Shown here in pieces: positions 12,568 to 24,181 of a stretch of DNA of 64,000 nt. The DNA is taken from NCBI GenBank assembly GCA_037501455.1, contig CM074864.1:39396001-39460000 (forward strand), in the 5' to 3' direction. A program made the translations under genes and the position numbers. Source of the DNA: Lantana camara (taxonomy: Eukaryota > Streptophyta > Magnoliopsida > Lamiales > Verbenaceae). The first letter of the stretch is position 1, and the number at the start of each line of letters is the position of its first letter. Under the pieces are notes generated by a model. It saw only the letters and a program-made list of their open reading frames with translations, had not been told where the DNA came from and searched no databases.

Positions 12568-15500
12568 TCTAGGGCTCGGAGTGGCGAGCCACCACATCCC
12601 CCGCACCTAGCCCCAAACCCACATATAAAATCGAAATCCATACATGAGCCCAAAACTAAGCGAATGGGAACCTACACACACTCGCTAGGCTAGGCGGAGC
12701 TAATACCGAACTAGAGCACGTAAAACAATAAGAAAGCGGAAGCATACCATAAAATCCAAGAAGATAAATCCACAAAAACGGGTTCAACTAGCCCTAGAAG
12801 CCTGTCCCGAAAATATAAATTAGAATTCAAAGATACATACATAATTCAATTATCAAATCAAAATCATATACAAAATGTGACTGAAAGCTAATGAAATGCA
12901 ATTCGATCAAGGTGACAAATCTTAACCGACTCGTGACTCTGCCTAGCACGAACCAAAACTTGCAAACTGAAAAGTTGAAAGGAGAGGGTCAGTCCACTGA
13001 TTGAGTGAGGGGGCTAATGCACACCCACACACGTATACATATAGAGCAAAGCACATACTAAATAAAAGACTATAAACCGAGATAGGGTTTTGCATACCAA
13101 AGCCATTTTCAAATTAAAAGTATATTTATACTTAATCAAAACATAACAAGATTAACGTAATCGTAACATAACACGAAAGAAAGCTCCAATCCTGTTTCAT
13201 AATCAACATATCGTAACCAATTCTTATACCCAACAAGTACGGGTCTTACTCTAACTCCCTAATTATTAACATACGTATTAAAACAGAAAACACAAATCAT
13301 AAACCAATCCAACCCCAACAACATGTAGTTCAGGGAACAAACCCTCACTACTCTTACCGATGCACAAGGGGTATCTAACCCACATTGTGCTTGAAGCACC
13401 ACGCCTCCTCAACCTCCAAGAGTCGCGTATAAGTACTTCAAACGGGAATCATGCACAGGCTTAACCCGATGGCCCTTGCCATCCCGGGCATCCTTACCCA
13501 TAATTCCCTGGGCCTGACAAATCTGAACATAGCTTAACATATCATAACTCACAACATATCATACTTAAAACGTAACAAACTCACATACCTTAGCATATCT
13601 TACCTTGTAACTCGGCCTACGCTTTTAACGCACCTCTCCGTGCCATCCTAAATCATAGTATGTTGAAGAAGAGCAAAACTTCCATGAAGACACACAATTT
13701 GGAGCATAGCCTTGTTGTAAAACATTTTCAAGGTCACATATGCTCGTACATATAGTTCAAAACCATTTAAACATATAACTAGATCATCAATGTGTCTTAT
13801 AAGCACATTTCTATTATATAAATATAATAGTATAGTCATATGCGGGCTTGAAAACGAGCACGTAGGGTTGTAGGTCGTGTTTACCAAAAGTGCTCACGGA
13901 GGATCGTTGACGACCAAGAAGAAGCTAAATGATGGATCCGACACTTCCCGAACTCAAATCTGAGACAAACAAACACATTCTCAATACTTAGACTCGATCA
14001 TGAACCAATTAGACGTATGACGATGCATAAGAATGCAAATGGATGCAATGCATGTTCTATACATTCATACTTAGGCATATCGAAGCAAATAACAAAATAT
14101 CACATACTGAATTCAAGAAGTAAACTCATAACATATTAACTAAACTCATAAAGTATCATATAATAAGCATTCGTAATCTTGAAGTCCAAAGAGAGAGCAA
14201 GAGATGCAAGAAAGCATTAAACGTTTCATATAACGGTCATGAAACCAAGTCACTGTTACACCTAACAAACGAATTCTTAAACTTAAAATAATTAATGAAA
14301 CACAACATATTGCAACACATTAACATGTTAGAATCATAATCGGGGTGGGAATTAATGAGAAAAATGAAAAATAAGCATAAAAGAAGTTAGGAGAAGGTTT
14401 TTGCAAAAACTGACAGTTTTTCACAATGCACAAGCTGTAATAAAACGAAGATATCTGGAGTTTGAGAAGTCCAAATTGGGTTTTTTTTGTTGGGTATGAA
14501 ACTATAAAAATAGGGCTTTCCGAAAATATATGGCTCGCATTCTATTTCAAAGAAATCCGAAAATAGCAATGGTTTGAAGTTGGAAATCAGTAAAGTGGCG
14601 ACACCAAAATAAAAAGGTTATATCTCACAATCAAGAAAAGATATTGACAACCCATAACAAGGAGAGTGTTCTACGCTCGAAGAGGTTGATCGTGTCAAAA
14701 ATTCAGGTCAATCGGAGATTGTTTGATTAGGTAACAAGCTTTTGTGCTTAGTGACGGGCGTCACACTTTTTCTGCATAAACTCGGTGACGGGTGTCACCA
14801 CGTCCAGGAGCTTCATCTTTGTGAAATTCAGCCCTGTTCTCCCCTGTTTCCTTCCCAAAAATCCACAGCAGAAGCAAGGACACGGAATGGCAGCAACAAC
14901 ACAACACAAAAAGGCAACGAAAAGCAGCACAAATTCACCCGCAACAACACGCAACAAGAGAAGGAAAGAATGTTGTTCAAATTGAAGTATAAAAGCTTCA
15001 AGAAATTCAAGTTTCATCAATGGTGAATCACTCCACACCATATATACATCAATTACAAGTTCATACAAGTCTTAAGTAAGCTCAAGTGATCACGTTTCAT
15101 GCTTAAAACAACCCAAAACCGAACACAAGACATGGATTCAAAATTGGAGTTCAAACCGAACTATTCACCTCATATCTCAAAGAAAGCTTAAATCTCCAAG
15201 AAAATGAACATACCATAGATCTAAGTGACCACAAGAAGGAGAGAAACAAGTCCATATACTTACCTTTCAAATTGGAGAAGAAATGGTGGTGTATGGAGCT
15301 CAAATCTTGCAAGAGGAATATTGCAGATTTTACCCCTTCCTTCTATCTCAGTTGGAGCAGATTTTTCCTCTTCACTCCTTGGTTGAACGAAATGAGGGAT
15401 GAGCTGGGTGATAGAGGGATGAATAACTGAAGTGTGGGTCCAAGTTTGAGTTAAATTGGCCAAGTATTGAAGGAGATATGGCCAAATTAGTGAAAGGTGG

Positions 15501-16011
15501 TCAACTCGAGCGCGCAGCTCGATTCGTGCAAAATATGGGGGTCTAAACGAGTTTAGAAAAATCCAAGGCTGGGTTTCTTAGCTTCAAAATCTCGTTATGA
15601 GTCCGGGGTCACTTCCGGAATTCGAATCCGAATTCCCGAGCTCAAGATATGGCCTCCGGAATTCGAGACGCGCTAAAACTCGTTAGACCCTCAAATCCCA
15701 AAAATAAAGAAATGGTCTCCGACCAATTCGAACAAGTAAAGACGAATAAAATAAACACGTAAACGAGTTCATGGAACATATAATTAAAGTATATCATATA
15801 TTCATGAAATTCGGGAATAAAAATCAAATTAGGGAAATTAAATACGGAAGTTAAAACAGAAAAAAAAAAAAAAAAAAACTTAAACAATTAAGGCACAAAG
15901 GACACTTAAACAATTAATTCAAAGTATAAAATAAATCAAAAAAGCAATTAAAACATCGGAAAAACCTCTCGTGACGTCATACTTGACTTGCCGAAGAAAC
16001 GGGGTGTCACA
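12568..16011 (-). repeat. 5' LTR of the gag-only element (3,444 bp)
   Basis: Partner of 3502-6811. Its inner end (TCTAGGGCTCGGAG) has mutated away from TGTAGTGCCCGGAG, so the boundary is placed by alignment; the outer end GGGGTGTCACA is intact and followed by the ATAAA duplication. It keeps the same palindrome pair (14751-14764 and 14784-14799) and TGACGTCA (15972-15979), and has an A-run of about 20 at 15855-15876. Confidence 0.85.
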
Positions 16012-16309
16012 ATAAATTCTTTAATTTATGTGAATTATTTGTAAGAATCTCTTAATTAAAGAAATAATTTTTTAAAAAATCAAGATTTCCGTAGAACAAG
16101 ATTAACTTTTGAAATTTGATTCAACTTCGAAATGGAAGAAATTTTATTAATGATTCTAAAGTTAAAAAATTTATGAAGTATTTCTACCATAATGTACGAC
16201 AATTAGAAATTTTAATACTTAGTTTTGTTTGCAGTGCGGCTCGGACAGGTTTCTCATTCATTTCGGTGCTCTCTCCCCACAGTTTCAAGATGCATATCTC
16301 CTCTCTTCA

Positions 16310-17276
16310 ATGGATTCCGAATTGGACAGTCTGAATATAGCCTTCTCACTGACGTCGACGGAGGAGGTAGAACGGGTTGTGCCGGAGGATATGTGGAAAG
16401 AGATGCGAGTTCGGAATGGGCTTATATTGGTTGGCCGGATACTCTCTAAAAAAACTTACAGAGCAGAAGATGATTGGCGTTTTCAATCCAATCAAAGGCA
16501 TGGACATTCAAAAATTGGAAGGTGGCCGATTCTTGTTTATATTTAATCACTCTTATGATTTCCAAAAAGTTGTTAAGGGTGGCCCTTGGGCGTTCGAGAA
16601 AAATCTTCTTATTCTAAAGGAATTATCGGATACGGAGGATCCAATCACATGTTCACTGAAGCATTGTGACTTTCATGTCTTGATCAGTGGTGTTCCCTTC
16701 AGTAAAAGATCCAAGGGTATGGCAGAATATTTAGGGAATCAGCTTGGGGAGTGTCTGGACTATGATGACAAAAGGAGAGGCAAACAAACGTTCGGTTCGA
16801 AGATGAGAGTGAAGGTTCACTTGTACATGGAAGAACCCTTCAAGAGGGCGTTTAAAATCCGAAACCCTACCGGAGATGAAGAACTAATAATTAACTTCAG
16901 CTATGAAAGATTGCCAAATTTCTGCTATATATGTGGATTCCTTGATCACATACACAATGTTTGCCCAAAACTTCGTAAAGCCAAAATAAAAAAAACCACG
17001 ACCACAACCGATTGCAAAATACCTCACCCCCGTAAAACCAAACACTCAAACAAAGAAAACTCACCTCCTAAAACCCTACTGATAGACAACATGCTTGTTG
17101 ATGCTCAGATCACCTGTAACCCCAACTCCTCCACTCTCGGCAAACGCCTTCCTGCCCCTTACTCAGATACTCCCGAAGATCTTCGTCCTTTGAAACGACC
17201 TGCTATTTCATTGATGGAGATTGAAGGTTCGCTTAGTCCGGCAGAGACTGCGGTGCAGTCCCGCCCAACATCATGA
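16310..17276 (+). pseudogene. LINE ORF1 (DUF4283-type protein with zinc knuckle), frameshifted
   Basis: The start is the ATG at 16310 (MDSELDSLNIAF), about 90 bp inside the 5' end. The N-terminal frame runs to about 16480, where a small deletion moves the reading frame; the rest reads on from there to a TGA at 17274-17276. The body resembles the DUF4283 domain of plant LINE ORF1 proteins (words such as GRFLFIFNH and VVKGGPWAFEKNLLIL). It is followed by one CX2CX4HX4C zinc knuckle, CYICGFLDHIHNVC (16923-16964), and a basic C-terminal tail. The protein would coat element RNA. Its stop codon overlaps the ORF2 start as ATGA. Confidence 0.85.
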
Positions 17277-20200
17277 GTTTCCTTGCTTGGAATTGTCGGG
17301 GATTGGGTCAGCCCTGGACAATTCATGAACTCGAGTCTCTTATTCGGACTCATGACCCACTCTTAGTTTTCCTATCCGAAACGAAGAGTAGAAAACAAAG
17401 GATAGAACGATTGAAGGATAAGCTTAATATGTTCGGGTTATGTGTGGAATCGATGGGTAAAAGTGGTGGATTAGCGCTTCTGTGGCGACGGGAAGTTACA
17501 GTGGATTTGTTAAGCTACTCTAAGAACCACTTCGACTGCATGATCTATCTACGAATTCTTCTGATTATTGGCATTTAACTTGCGTTTATGGGCAACCGGA
17601 GGCATCACACCGGAAGGGATTTTGGGAACTCATGGATTCTCTACGTAGTGCTCCGAGGAATCCTTGGCTTGTAGTGGGAGACTTCAATGAAATTTTGAGC
17701 AACGACGAAAAGGAGAGGGGGATAGCCCGTGCACCAAACCTCATTCGGGCTTTTCGTGATTGTCTCAATTCTTGCAGCCTATTCGATCTCGGGTACTCAG
17801 GAACGAGATTCACTTGGTCCAATAATAATCCGGAGCCATTCACAATCCGCGAAAGACTTGACCGCGCGGTGGCGAATATGTCGTGGAAGTCCTGCTTTCC
17901 TAATAGTTCAATTAGACATCTTGAGGCAGCCTCCTCAGATCATAACCCTCTCTTAGTCGAGTTACGCCCTACCTACAAGCAGAATGCTTTTGAATGCCCT
18001 GATAACCTATTCAAGTTTGAAGCAGCTTGGCTCCGTCATGAGGAGTGCGAGGCGGTGGTCAAACGCTGCTGGGATGTGGATATTGCCCTTTCAAAAGTCT
18101 CATTAGCATGGAGTAAGATTGGCCTGTGCCAAGAAGGCCTTACTGATTGGAAAAAGAAGAAGTTCTTAACCCAATGAAACGTATCAGTGAACTGGAGTCG
18201 AAAATCAAGGAACTCCGAAAAGGTACCATCACATCTGAAAGTAGGAATCGTGAACGAATGTTAAAGGCTGAAATCTCAGAATGGTATGCCAGGGAAGAAG
18301 CGTGGTGGTGTCAACGGGCTAAAGCTCACTGGATCAGAGATGGAGATCGGAATACGAGCTATTTCTTTGCTCGTGCAAAAAATCGAAAAAAGAAAAATAA
18401 GATTAGCAAGCTTGTTGACGATGATGGGGTGGAACAAAGCGGGGATAAGAATTTGCAAAGGGTGGTTCAGTCATATTTTGAAGGAATTTTCACTTCCAAT
18501 TCGACATCGGTTGAGGAGATTGATAGAGCGCTCGAGATGCTACGGCCGAAAGTGTCACCAAAAATGAATGATGCTCTCCTTGCCCTATTTTCCGCACTAG
18601 AAATCTATAGGGCCCTGAAATCTATGTTCCCTCTCAAGGCCCCGGGGCCAAACGGTATGCCTCCTATCTTTTTTCAAAAATTCTGGTACTATATTCGTGA
18701 TGATATTGTTTCTGGTACCCTCGAATTTTTAAACTTCGGTCGTTTCGAACAAAATATGCATGCCACCAATATAGTGTTGATCCCTAAACGTGACAGCCCC
18801 ACATGCATGGCTCATTTGGGTCCCATAAGCCTCTGTAATGTCATGTATAAAATAGCCTCTAAAGCCATAGCTAATCGCTTAAAGCCCATTCTGAAAAATG
18901 TTATCTCCCCCACCCAAAGTGCATTTGTCCCTGGTCGCTTAATTACTGATAATGTTCTTTGCGCTTTTGAGATTAACCACTTTATTAAGAACAAAAAGCA
19001 GGGTAAGGAAGGATTCTTGACTCTTACACTGGATATGAGTAAGGCTTATGACAAGGTCGAGTGGCGATTTTTGGAGCATGTCATGCTGAGGTTAGGATTT
19101 CATTGTGATTTTGTGCGTTTAGTCATGAGCTGTATTTCTTCTATTGATTATTCTTTAGTTCTTAATGGGGCTCGCTTTGGTCACTTGTCCCCAAGCCGAG
19201 GCTTGAGACAAGGGGACCCGTTGTCTCCTTATTTGTTTCTTCTTTGTGAAGTTCTCAGTCATTTATTCGATCAGGAGGAAAGAATAAGGGGCGTCGCTAT
19301 TTGTCGTGAAGCTCCGGTTATTTCTCATTTGTTATTCGCAGATGACACGATGGTTTTTTGCTTTGCCACACAGGAATCAGTTGAGGGAATTTTGGAGGTG
19401 CTTCATAAATACGGGGAGATCTCGGGACAGAAAGTAAACTATGAGAAGTCGACGGTGGTTTTCAGCCCAAATATGTGTGGGGAGGAGGCAATTAGGTTGG
19501 CCTCACTTTTAGGCGTGACAATTGCTGAGAAACATGATACGTATTTGGGTCTTCCGGCTATGGTCAGGCCGTCGAAGAGGGAAGTGTTTGCAAATCTACG
19601 TGATAAGATTTGGAAACAGATTGAAGGGTGGAAGGGGAAGAAGCTTTTTCAAGCTGGCCGTGGAGTACTCATCAAAGCTGTCCTTCAAGCTATTCCAGCG
19701 TATGCGATGAGCTGTTCCAAGCTCCCGGATTCCCTCTTTGGCGAACTTAACTCGATGATGGCTTCGTTCTGGTGGAGTGGGGACTCAGATGAGAAGATAC
19801 ATTGGCTTAGGTGGGATAGTTTGTGCTTCCCGAAGTCGGAGGGAGGAATGGGTTTTAGGGATCTACGAGCCTTCAATATGGCCCTTTTGGCGAAACAAGG
19901 GTGGAGATTAGTCACGGAACCTAAGACTCTTCTTTCAAGGCTACTTCGTGCGAGGTATTTTTCTGGTGATTCATTCTTTACGGCAAAACTTGGTTATAGG
20001 CCGTCTCTTACATGGAGGAGCATTCTTCATTCCCGACCGTTGTTGGAGTTTGGACTGAGATGGAGGGTGGGAAACGGAGCTTGTATTCATATTTGGAACG
20101 ATAAATGGATTTCACGTCCCTTTCGCTTCCGCCCTCTGATCCGTTTCGAGGGCACAGAGGATTTGACATATGTTTGCCAATTAATTAATCCAGATCGTAC

Positions 20201-21356
20201 TTGGGATGAAGGGCTGGTCCGTAGCTCTTTCTTGGAAATTGATGCTGGACATATTCTCTCAATCCCACTTGGAGATACTAGAAACGTAGATAGGAGGGTG
20301 TGGCATTTTAATAAGTCAGGTCGTTTCTCGGTTAAGAGCGCCTACTTGGTTGCAAAGAAGGAGTTTAAGAGTCCGGAGGGAACGCCTCAGCCTTCGGTTG
20401 CCAGAGATTGGAAGTTTATTTGGAATCGACAAGTCGCACCTAAGATTCGAGTGTTCTTCTGGAGACTATGTAGAAACTTGCTCCCTATAGGATCAAATCT
20501 AGCTCAACGGCGAAGCAAAGGTGCATCGAATTGCCGATGGTGCGATGATATGCGTGAGGATCTTGAACACGCCTTCCTTAAGTGTAATGTGGCGAGACTC
20601 TTTTGGGCACTTTCAGGTTTTCCTTGGAGGGTGGTGTCGCTTTGGAGGGGTAGCAGTGAGGAGTGGTGTAGGGGTGTGGTGGATCAGCTCTTGGACGAAG
20701 AGGGTAACCGTTTTGCTGTCTTTACTTGGGCTTTGTGGCGTAACCGAAATCTACGTTGCGTGGAGGGCGATAGTTTGGATCCGGAAGACCTTGTTAGCTT
20801 CGCCCATAACTTCTTTAACACTGGTCGTGCTTCTGCAAGTAGGGTGTCCCCATCGCATCAAACGTCACATGCAGTTGCTTGACAAAGACCACCCACAAAT
20901 TCCTTGAAAATTAACACTGATGGAGCTGTTTTTGCTCGAGACAATAGCATTGGTATGGGTATTATTGTTAGAGACCACTTTGGTTATTGCATTAAATGGC
21001 ACTATGGCAAAAGAAATGGGTTTGTTTCTCCTGAGTTGGCGGAGACTTTGGCAGTTAAAGAAGCAACCCTATTGGCAAAGCAGGAGGGATATTCTAGCAT
21101 AATTCTTGAAAGTGACTGTTTACATCTAGTGGAGAAACTGAACTCGCAGGAGAAGGACATGTCAGAGTTTGGAGCTATTGTTGAAGACATAAAGGAAATA
21201 CTCTCTCACATTCCGAAAGTTATTTATTCCTTCGTTCGTCGTACGAGGAATACTGCTGCTCATAATTTGGCTCGTTTGGCCAATGATATTAATAACGGGG
21301 ACGTTGTTCTCCCTGATGTCGTTTCTCGTTGTATTGCGGAAGACTTAGGTTCATAG
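17273..21356 (+). pseudogene. LINE ORF2 (endonuclease, reverse transcriptase, RNase H), frameshifted
   Basis: The ATG at 17273 opens an AP-type endonuclease (AWNCRGLG, then SETK for the catalytic Glu, VVGDFNEIL, and SDHNPLL near the domain end at about 17950). Frameshifts lie near 17545 and 18150. The RT follows: KAPGPNGMP at about 18635, QSAFVPGRLITDN, LTLDMSKAYDKVEW with the first catalytic Asp near 19033, GLRQGDPLSPYLF, and the FADD box at 19335-19346. A zf-RVT-type domain (CRWC ... EHAFLKC) ends near 20600. An in-frame TGA at 20880-20882 precedes an RNase H domain (INTDGAV, ELAE, LESDC) in the same frame, ending at 21356. The whole would be about 1,360 codons. A C-terminal RNase H is typical of one branch of plant L1 LINEs. 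Confidence 0.93.
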
Positions 21357-21407
21357 TTGCCTTTGCTTCCGCCTCGATTTTCAAAAAAAAAAAAGAAATT
21401 TTAATAC

Positions 21408-23559
21408 AATTTAAATTAATTTAATTACAAATAAATAAAATTAATTATTTAGTTTCTCTTTTGTCAACATTATTTATTGTTTATGGCCAATATAAATATT
21501 TACAACTATTTTTTTTTTCTTCATTTTCTTCTCATTGCTTTCTTCTTTGCTTTTTTCTTTTCTCCTTCATCTAAATGGAATTATTTTTATTGTTTAATTT
21601 TTCATTTACATTTTGTTTTTGATTAATAAGTAGATCATTGATCAATTTTCTATTCCTTTTTGTTAGATAATGAATGGTGAACACTTATGTTGATATAATA
21701 TTAACCATTGTAAATTAGTCATATTAATTTCTTCATGTAGATTGCAGATCATTTTAAGCATAAGGTTAGAACATTTGCATTTTTATTTTTTCAATTTATT
21801 ATTTGTAGTAACACTGTAATCATATTTTTATATAAGTATTGTAAAGTTAATAATTATTAAATATTTTGGAAGAATTGTTATTCAAATATGTTCCTGAAAT
21901 ATGAAATATTGAAAAGTTGTCGTGACTTGCTTTTTAGTGAAATGTAATTTTTTTTTAAAATACTAGAACTTTAAGCGTATACCTAAATTTTTGGAATTTC
22001 TTTGATACTATCTCTTAATTTATTTTAACTTTTTTTATTTTTAAAAAATTATATGTAAATTTCTTGAAATTTTTATTTTAAATAAATTTTGTGTAATTAT
22101 TTTCTAATATTTATGTGGTATGAAAGGTATGTATATTTAATATATTATTTTATACATTTCAATTATTGCACAAATATTTTATTATATTTTTATTTAAGTT
22201 TTATCTTATTTTTATTATTTTTCGTCTATGCTGATTTTCTCAATTTTTATTCATTATCTTTATTTCGACTTTCTTTAACTTCTATTTTGTAATTTTTAAA
22301 TTTTAGTTTTTAAGTTTATTTTCTCTACTTATAAAACCTTTAAAAAGATTATCTTTATATAGTCAATTTTTAGTTTATATTTACAAGACTTTAAGAAATT
22401 AGAAATACTAAATTAAATATTTAAATTCTTTTTCTTCTAAAATACAATCACTTTTACATTACCAATTTAATATTCTTAACAATTTTTTAATATTCTTTAT
22501 TAAAATAATTTAGTTAACTGTTTTTATAATTAAATTATAATTATATTACAATGTTCATTTTATATAGTCTAGTTTTAGTTTATTTTCATATGGTGAGCTA
22601 ATTAAATGACTTAAAAATGCAAACAATTTATCTACAAGATTATTAATTTGTTGTGAAATATAAATTTACGAATACTTTACATTTTCAATCAGGTTTTATA
22701 GGTATAATCTTGACTATAAAATAATATATTTATATATTTTTACAAATTATATATATTAAAGTGATATAAATTTTAAATTATTTTTCATAATACGTTATTT
22801 CATATGTATTTGTTATAATGAATGAACAAAATGCATGGCTTTAAGAAATTAGAAATACTGAATTTAAATATTTAATTCTTTTTTCTATTAGAATATAGTC
22901 ACTAACTAAATTGATACTTTTATATGACATATTTAATATTTTTAATAAATTCTATGATATTTTGTATTAAATTAATTCAATTAACTATTTTTTACTTTTT
23001 TAGTTTTCATATTCATATTTAATGATTACATTAAAAAAATATATGATATGGATTTCAATGCAATTCATATTATGAGATTTAAAATAACTATATAAAGTAT
23101 ATAATAGTACAAAATTATACTTTATATTTTTTTTAGTTCATATATATCTTTTATTATTTATATCGGTAATAATTACTTTTAATAATCATAATATAACTTT
23201 GTTGTAACTGTAATATTATTTCCAACCAAAGTACAATTTATAATAAATTTTTATCATTTTTAATATAATATAATTATAATAATTTCATGCAAGACAGGAA
23301 TCGCGTGTTATTAAGATAATATTAATTATAAATCAAGACCAATCCAAAATTTCAAAATTTAAAACCAACGAAAGAAAATATTTAGAATTAAAACAAAGAA
23401 AAATCAAGAGACACAAACATATCATAAAAACCTCTCTAATTAAATCTATACTGTAATGATTTATCGAAACTTCATGTGATTTAAACATTTATAAACACTA
23501 AAATTTATTGTAAATTAAAATTCAATTGAATTATGAGAATTAATCCAAAAATAGTACTC
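21408..23559. other. AT-rich intergenic DNA, no gene seen
   Basis: Very AT-rich DNA between the LINE and the GASA-like gene. No coding frame with a recognisable motif and no RNA gene. It contains one imperfect direct repeat, listed separately. The left 40 bp was the LINE insertion site. Confidence 0.65.
22387..22560. repeat. Imperfect direct repeat, copy 1 (copy 2 at about 22837-23030)
   Basis: Both copies open with CTTTAAGAAATTAGAAATACT, go on through similar AT-rich text (AATATTTAAATTCTTTTT versus AATATTTAATTCTTTTTTCT), and later share TTTAATATT..TTAA and AATT.AGTTAACT-like words. The copies are about 450 bp apart and diverged. It may be an old local duplication or two relics of one MITE family; low sequence complexity limits certainty. 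Confidence 0.5.
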
Positions 23560-23832
23560 TCAAGGGCACTTCGGTCCACCGTCGGAGTTCTTCAAATCCC
23601 TGTAACAAGGGCACTCGTCCTTATTCACATAAGTTCCCGATGGCACACAGTTGCATTTTTTACAACAAATTCCATAGTACAATAAACACCTATTATGTCG
23701 GCCGGCTTTCGAGCACCTTACGACGCACTTATCTTTGCAGAATTGGGAAATGTTCGTCGGCGGATCTTTATCTGCCGCTGTCGTCTCCACCATGGTGGTT
23801 AGGAGGATCCCTACGAGGATAAGAGTTGCCAT
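23560..23832 (-). CDS. GASA/snakin-family cysteine-rich secreted peptide
   Basis: This 90-residue protein starts at the ATG at 23832 ([11 protein letters not shown]). Residues 1 to about 20 form a hydrophobic secretion signal ending near TTAA, a short spacer follows, and the last 60 residues match the GASA (gibberellic acid-stimulated) domain: [27 protein letters not shown] and the terminal GPKCP. The family normally has 12 conserved cysteines; only 11 are present, because the position usually reading KYCGICC reads LYYGICC (TAT where TGT is expected). Family members act in the apoplast or wall in growth control and some are antimicrobial. The coding sequence is uninterrupted, whereas many GASA genes have introns in the signal or linker region. 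A TATA box lies about 100 bp upstream. This is the only convincing host gene here; it may be functional or newly damaged. Confidence 0.88.
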   Translation of the reverse strand: MATLILVGILLTTMVETTAADKDPPTNISQFCKDKCVVRCSKAGRHNRCLLYYGICCKKCNCVPSGTYVNKDECPCYRDLKNSDGGPKCP

Positions 23833-23928
23833 TGTCAATTACTTCATTGACTTCTTTTCTTTTTCCTATTCAAGTACTAATTGAGAGTTATTGGTGTTTC
23901 TGGTTGAGAGGACTATGTAGGATAGGAA

Positions 23929-23935
23929 ATTTATA
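23929..23935 (-). promoter_or_regulatory. Putative TATA box of the GASA-like gene
   Basis: The minus strand reads CTATAAATTT here, about 97-103 bp upstream of the ATG, leaving a leader of roughly 70 bp if transcription starts about 30 bp downstream. No other good TATA lies between it and the start codon. Confidence 0.6.
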
Positions 23936-24181
23936 GGGTGTTTGGGGTGCTAGAAAATTAATTAGGGTGGATTATATTCATCATTTCTTTACGTTTGGAG
24001 TAAAAAAAAAAAAAAAAAATAGTTTCTATAGATTTCCTAGACAAATGTGAAATTTCTAATGTTTGTATTTTTAGGGTAATAAAATTCCTAACGAAATTCC
24101 AAAACTACTATAATATGTCAATCTGATGAATGTTTAAACTTCAACACGAAAATTTTATTGCCTAATCCAGAATGTACTAAT

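Larger units (their letters stand above)
3502..16011 (-). mobile_element. Non-autonomous chromovirus-like LTR retrotransposon (gag-only), complete, 12.5 kb
   Basis: Two long LTRs (3502-6811 and 12568-16011) flank an internal region, bounded by a perfect 5-bp target duplication ATAAA (3497-3501 and 16012-16016). On the minus strand the order is 5' LTR, iMet-type primer site (12559-12543), gag-like zinc-knuckle frames (12256-11502), non-coding sequence, polypurine tract (6830-6812), 3' LTR. No protease, RT, RNase H or integrase is seen, so it must be mobilised by a related element. Next to the polypurine tract a frame still reads VNLGTRFF, as in the chromodomain relic at 56674-56822, which ties it to the chromoviruses (Tekay/Del-like by LTR length and primer; the clade is my inference). 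It resembles TR-GAG elements. Without the nested LTR the internal region is about 2.9 kb. Confidence 0.85.
16219..21393 (+). mobile_element. LINE (plant L1-type non-LTR retrotransposon), full length but decayed
   Basis: About 5.2 kb bounded by a perfect 14-bp duplication AGAAATTTTAATAC (16205-16218 and 21394-21407), with an A-rich tail (TCAAAAAAAAAAAA) just before the right copy, as expected from target-primed reverse transcription. Two ORFs follow one another: ORF1 (RNA-binding, zinc knuckle) and ORF2 (endonuclease, RT, zinc-binding domain, RNase H). A good 5' start and long clear TSD suggest a full-length, fairly young insertion, but ORF1 has one frameshift and ORF2 two frameshifts plus one nonsense codon, so it cannot move by itself. 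Confidence 0.95.

Noticed and set aside
23833..24181. MITE upstream of the GASA gene, split by the Tat element
   Set aside because: Sequence near 23940-24000 and 32220-32290 has somewhat similar words, but no terminal repeats could be paired.
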